Shown one piece after another: positions 59,881 through 64,000 of a stretch of DNA of 64,000 nucleotides. The notes beneath the pieces are model-generated. The model did no database searches and was not told where the DNA came from. It saw only the letters and a list, made by a program, of their open reading frames with translations. Positions within the stretch are counted from its first letter, which is position 1. Each line of letters begins with the position of its first letter. The DNA comes from Hydractinia symbiolongicarpus (Eukaryota; Cnidaria; Hydrozoa; Anthoathecata; Hydractiniidae): positions 15,016,501 to 15,080,500 of the forward strand of contig NC_079882.1 of the NCBI RefSeq assembly GCF_029227915.1, written 5' to 3'. A program made the translations under genes and the position numbers.

Positions 59881-61930
59881 ATGGTCTTTAGCAGTCTAAT
59901 AAAGGTCTCACACGTAGATCACGTGGTTCCATTTGCCTGTGCAGGTTACCATTGGACTATTCCTTCCAGTCTCAATGCGCTACAACGTTGCAAGTGATTT
60001 TCCTTAGCGCCGTGGCCTTACAACAATCTTAACTACGTGCACAGTCCTATAAAGGCTGTAATATGGCCCTTTGCAGTCTAATAAAGGCCTCACACGTAAA
60101 TCACGTGGTTTAACCTGTCTTTGCAGGTTACCATTGGCCCAGTTCTTCCAGTCTCAATGCGCTACAACGTCCCAAGTCGTTTTCATTGGGGAAATTGCCT
60201 TACAAGACTTTTAACTACGTGCACAGTCCTATAAAGGCTGTAATATGGCCTTTTACAGTCCAATAAAGGCCTCACACGTAAATCACGTGGTTTCACCTGT
60301 CTGCGCAGGTTACCATTGGACTATTCCTTCACGTCTCAATGCGCTACAACGTCCCAAGTCGCTTTCATTGGCGAAGTTGTCTTACAACACTCTTAACTAC
60401 GTGCACAGTCCTATGAAGGCTGTAATATGGTCTTTTGCAGTCTAATAAAGGTCTCACACGTAAATCACGTGGTTCCATTTGCGTGTGCAGGTTACCATTG
60501 GACTATTCCTTCCAGTCTCAATGCGCTACAACGTCCCAAGTCGTTTTCATTAGCGCCGTTGCGTTACAACACTCTTAACTACGTGCACAGTCCTATAAAG
60601 GCTGTATTATGGCCTTTTGCAGTGTAATAAAGGCCTCACACGTAAATCACGTGGTTCCATTTGCCTTTGCAGGTTACCATTGGACTATTCCTTCCAGTCT
60701 CAATGCGCTACAACCTCCCAAGTTTTTTCATTAGCGCCATTGTCTTACAATACTCTAAACTACGTGCACAGTCCTATAAAGACTGTAATATGGCCTTTTG
60801 CAATCTGATAAAGGCCTCACAGGTAAATCACGTGGTTTCAACTGTCTGCGCCGGTTACCATTGGCTTAGTCCTTCCCGTCTCAATGCGCTACAACGCTCC
60901 AAGTTGTTTTCATTGGCGAAGTTGCCTTAGAACACTCTTAAGTACGTGCACAGTGCTATAAAGGCTGTAATATGGCCTTTTGCAGTCAAATAAAGGCCTC
61001 ACACGTAAATCACGTGGTTCCATTTGCCTGTGCAGGTTACCATTGAACTATTCCTTCCCGTCTCAATGCGCTACAACCTCCCAAGTTGTTTTCATTAGCG
61101 CCGTTGCCTTACAACATTGTTAACTACGTGCACAGTCCTATAAAGGCTGTAATATGGCCTTTTGCAGTCCAATAAAGGCCTCACACGTAAATCACGTGGT
61201 TTCACCTGTCTGCGCAGGTTACCATTGGACTATTCCTTCACGTCTCAATGCGGTACAACATCCCAAGTCGCTTTCATTGGCGAAGTTACCTTACAACACT
61301 CTTAACTACGTGCACAGTCCTATGAAGGCTGTAATATGGTCTGTTGCAGTCTAATAAAGGTCTCACACCTAGATCACGTGGTTCCATTTGCCTGTGCAGG
61401 TCACCATTGGACTATTCCTTCCAGTCTCAATGCGCTACAACTTTGCAAGTGATTTTCCTTAGCGCCGTGGCCTTAGAACACTCTTAACTATGTGCACAGT
61501 CCTATAAAGGCTGTAATATGGCCTTTTGCAGTCTAATAAAGGCGTCACACGTAAATCACGTGGTTTCACCTGCCTGCATTGGTTACCATTGGACTATTTT
61601 TCCAGTCTCAATGTTTTACAACGTCGCAAGTCGTTTTCCTTAACGCCGTTGCCTTACAATACTATTAACAACGTGCACAGTCCTCTAAAGGCTGTAATAT
61701 GGCCTTTTTCAGTCTAATAAAGTCCTCACACGTAAATCACGTGGTTCCATCTGCCTGGGCAGGTTACCATTGGCCTAGTTCTTTCAGTCTCAATGCGCTA
61801 CAACGTCCCAAGTCGTTTTCATTGGCGAAGTTGCCTTACAACAATCTTAACTACGTGCACAGTCCTATAAAGGCTGTAATATGGCCCTTTGCAGTCTAAT
61901 AAAGGCCTCACACGTAAATCACGTGGTTTC
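59881..61930. repeat. divergent monomers between 9-mer and 7-mer
   Basis: Eleven or so monomers of mixed origin: 60063 and 60245 correspond to 62972 and 63154 (offset 2,909), while 60609-61699 resemble 55.5-56.8 kb. A one-base deletion near 60725 (AAGTTTTTTCATTAG) makes one 181-bp monomer. CTGCATTGGTTACC near 61573 and ATGTTTTACAACG near 61611 are private. Confidence 0.8.
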
Positions 61931-63200
61931 ACCTGTCTGCGCAGGTTACCATTGGACTATTCCTTCACGTCTCAATGCGCTACAACGTCCCAAGTCGCTT
62001 TCATTGGCGAAGTTGCCTTACAACACTCTTAACTACGTGCACAGTCCTATGAAGGCTGTAATATGGTCTTTTGCAGTCTAATAAAGGTCTCACACGTAGA
62101 TCACGTAGTTCCATTTGCCTGTGCAGGTTACCATTGGACTATTCCTTCCAGTCTCAATGCGCTACAACGTTGCAAGTGATTTTCCTTAGCGCCGTGGCCT
62201 TAGAACACTCCTAACTACGTTCACAGTCCTATAAAGGCTGTAATATGGCGTTTTGCAGTCTAATAAAGGTCTCACACGTAAATCACGTGGTTTCACCTGT
62301 CTGCGCAGGTTACCATTGGGCTAGTCCTTCCAGTCTCAATGCGCTACAACGTCCCAATTCGTTTTCATTGGCGAAGTTGCCTTACAACATTCTTAACTAC
62401 GTGCACAGTCCTCTAAAGGCTGTAATATGGCCTTTTGCAGTCTAATAAAGGCTTCACACGTAAATCACGTGGTTCCATTTGTCTGTGCAGGTTACCATTG
62501 GACTATTCCTTCCAGTCTCAATGCGCTACAACGTCCCAAGTCGTTTTCATTAGCGCCGTTGCCTTACAACACTCTTAACTACGTACACAGTCCTATAAAG
62601 GCTGTAATATGGCCTTTTGCAGTCTAATAAAGGACTCACACGTAAATCCGAGGTTCCATTTGCCTGTGCAGGTTACCATTGGACTATTCCTTTTCGTCTT
62701 AATGCACTACAACGTCCCAAGTCGTTTTCATTAGCGCTGTTGCCTTACAACTCTCTTAACTACGTGCACAGTCCTATAAAGGCTGTAATATGGCCTTTTT
62801 CAGTCTAATAAAGGCCCCACACGTAAATCACGTGGTTCCATCTGCCTGGGCAGGTTACCATTGGCCTAGTTTTTTCAGTCTCAATGCGCTACAACGTCCC
62901 AAGTCGTTTTCATTGGCGAAGTTGCCTTACAACAATCTTAACTACGTGCACAGTCCTATAAAGGCTGTAATATGGCCCTTTGCAGTCTAATAAAGGCCTC
63001 ACACGTAAATCACGTGGTTTAACCTGTCTGTGCAGGTTACCATTGGCCTAGTCCTTCCAGTCTCAATGCGCTACAACGTCCCAAGTCGTTTTCATTGGGG
63101 AAATTGCCTTACAACACTCTTAACTACGTGCACAGTCCTATAAAGGCTGTAATATGGCCTTTTACAGTTCAATAAAGGCCTCACACGTAAATCACGTGGT
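61931..63200. repeat. 1,273-bp 7-mer HOR, copy 1
   Basis: The back of the 61881 monomer and those at 62063, 62245, 62427 and 62609 match 63154 (back), 63336, 63518, 63700 and 63882. 1,273 is 7 x 182 minus 1; the missing base is in AAATCCGAGG near 62645. The shared rare state CCCAATTCGTTTTC is near 62352 and 63625. Confidence 0.86.
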
Positions 63201-64000
63201 TTCACCTGTCTGCGCAGGTTACCATTGGACTATTCCTTCACGTCTCAATGCGCTACAACGTCCCAAGTCGCTTTCATTGGCGAAGTTGCCTTACAACACT
63301 CTTAACTACGTGCACAGTCCTATGAAGGCTGTAATATGGTCTTTTGCAGTCTAATAAAGGTCTCACACGTAGATCACGAGGTTCCATTTGCCTGTGCAGG
63401 TTACCATTGGACTATTCCTTCCAGTCTCAATGCGCTACAACGTTGCAAGTGATTTTCCTTAGCGCCGTGGCCTTAGAACACTCCTAACTACGTTCACAGT
63501 CCTATAAAGGCTGTAATATGGCCTTTTGCAGTCTAATAAAGGTCTCACACGTAAATCACGTGGTTTCACCTGTCTGCGCAGGTTACCATTGGGCTAGGCC
63601 TTCCAGTCTCAATGCGCTACAACGTCCCAATTCGTTTTCATTGGCTAAGTTGCCTTACAACATTCTTAACTACGTGCACAGTCCTCTAAAGGCTGTAATA
63701 TGGGCTTTTGCAGTCTAATAAAGGCTTCACACGTAAATCACGTGGTTCCATTTGTCTGTGCAGGTTACCATTGGACTATTCCTTCCAGTCTCAATGCGCT
63801 ACAACGTCCCAAGTCGTTTTCATTAGCGCCGTTGCCTTAAAACACTCTTAACTACGTACACAGTCCTATAAAGGCTGTAATATGGCCTTTTGCAGTCTAA
63901 TAAAGGACTCACACGTAAATCCGAGGTTCCATTTGCCTGTGCAGGTTACCATTGGACTATTCCTTTTCGTCTCAATGCACTACAACGTCCCAAGTCGTTT
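63201..64000. repeat. 1,273-bp 7-mer HOR, copy 2, cut by the window end
   Basis: About four and a half monomers of the second copy are present before the window stops inside the monomer at 63882. The array evidently continues to the right. AAATCACGAGG near 63373 (instead of CACGTGG) and CTAGGCCTTCC near 63595 are private to this copy. Confidence 0.85.

Larger units (their letters stand above)
1..64000. repeat. 182-bp satellite DNA array filling the whole window
   Basis: The same 182-bp unit recurs head to tail from the first base to the last, always in one orientation; ATATGG landmarks fall at 172, 536, 718, 900, 1082, 1264, 1446 and so on to the right edge. About 350 monomers fit. No inversion, transposon, telomere repeat or unique sequence breaks the series, and neither array edge is seen. 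Monomers differ by substitutions at a limited number of sites and rare 1-2 bp indels. Long head-to-tail arrays near nucleosome-repeat length are typical of eukaryotic centromeric or other heterochromatic satellites. That class assignment is inference; the tandem structure is seen directly. I do not recognise the family. Confidence 0.98.

Noticed and set aside
1-64000. CRISPR array
   Set aside because: The repeat is 182 bp with no unique spacers between units; whole monomers, not short direct repeats, are in tandem.
1-64000. Transposon insertions, rRNA or tRNA genes within the array
   Set aside because: Monomer spacing stays at 180-183 bp throughout with no gap large enough for an insertion, and no monomer part resembles a tRNA or rRNA that I can recognise.
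1-64000. Assignment to a known plant, fish or primate satellite
   Set aside because: The length is close to several known families (Arabidopsis about 178 bp, maize knob 180 bp, human alpha 171 bp), but the sequence does not resemble those I know. Length alone is not evidence.

Overview
The whole 64,000-base window is one uninterrupted, single-orientation satellite DNA array. Its basic unit is a tandem monomer of about 182 bp, roughly 350 copies end to end. I found no protein-coding gene, RNA gene, transposon, CRISPR array or unique sequence, and neither edge of the array is in the window. Many short open frames of 61-126 codons exist, but they recur once per monomer and are periodic by-products of the repeat, so no CDS is annotated. 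A long gene-free, head-to-tail array with higher-order repeat (HOR) structure points to eukaryotic constitutive heterochromatin: centromeric, pericentromeric or subtelomeric. I do not recognise the monomer as a named satellite family and cannot place the organism. A canonical monomer (32765-32946), counted by eye, is about 46% GC with about 8 CpG against about 9 expected, so CpG is not depleted.

Each monomer shares a conserved core: ACTACGTGCACAGTCC, CTATAAAGGCTGTAATATGG, CAGTCTAATAAAGGCC, CACGTAAATCACGTGG and GGTTACCATTGG. Two short windows are variable and take a few discrete states. One follows CACGTGG. The other follows the CCCAAGT segment. Monomers are 182 bp, with a recurrent 183-bp class (extra A in AATGAAAGG) and rarer 1-2 bp deletions. 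These indels account for every HOR period I measured.

Layout. 1-3,996: old, irregular mixture with a 364-bp dimer. 3,997-8,913: mixed block with segments recurring at 1,457 and 2,367 bp. 8,914-12,190: segment later re-duplicated at 3,277 bp, containing a fresh 911-bp 5-mer duplication. 12,191-21,474: 2,549-bp 14-mer duplication plus four copies of one 8-mer. 21,111-25,340: overlapping 11-mer and 9-mer duplications. 25,410-28,330: 1,457-bp 8-mer in tandem. 28,395-32,490: dimers, a transposed segment and a 729-bp 4-mer. 32,490-45,200: a 4,735-bp 26-mer in two full copies and one short copy. 44,810-51,530: a 3,457-bp 19-mer in two copies. 51,517-56,065: 2,001-bp and 1,092-bp repeats. 56,066-59,880: a 1,635-bp 9-mer in two copies. 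59,881-64,000: divergent monomers and a 1,273-bp 7-mer cut by the window end.

The elements do not work together as genes. What they record is repeated in-register unequal exchange: at least ten block junctions fall inside a chimeric monomer whose front half matches one monomer class and back half another. The most notable sequence signals are a dyad-rich monomer class carrying two adjacent perfect inverted repeats, and an RTCACRTG octamer with a CACGTG palindrome in most monomers. All copy comparisons were made by eye, and boundaries given to about 10-50 bp are the limits of where two copies stop matching.
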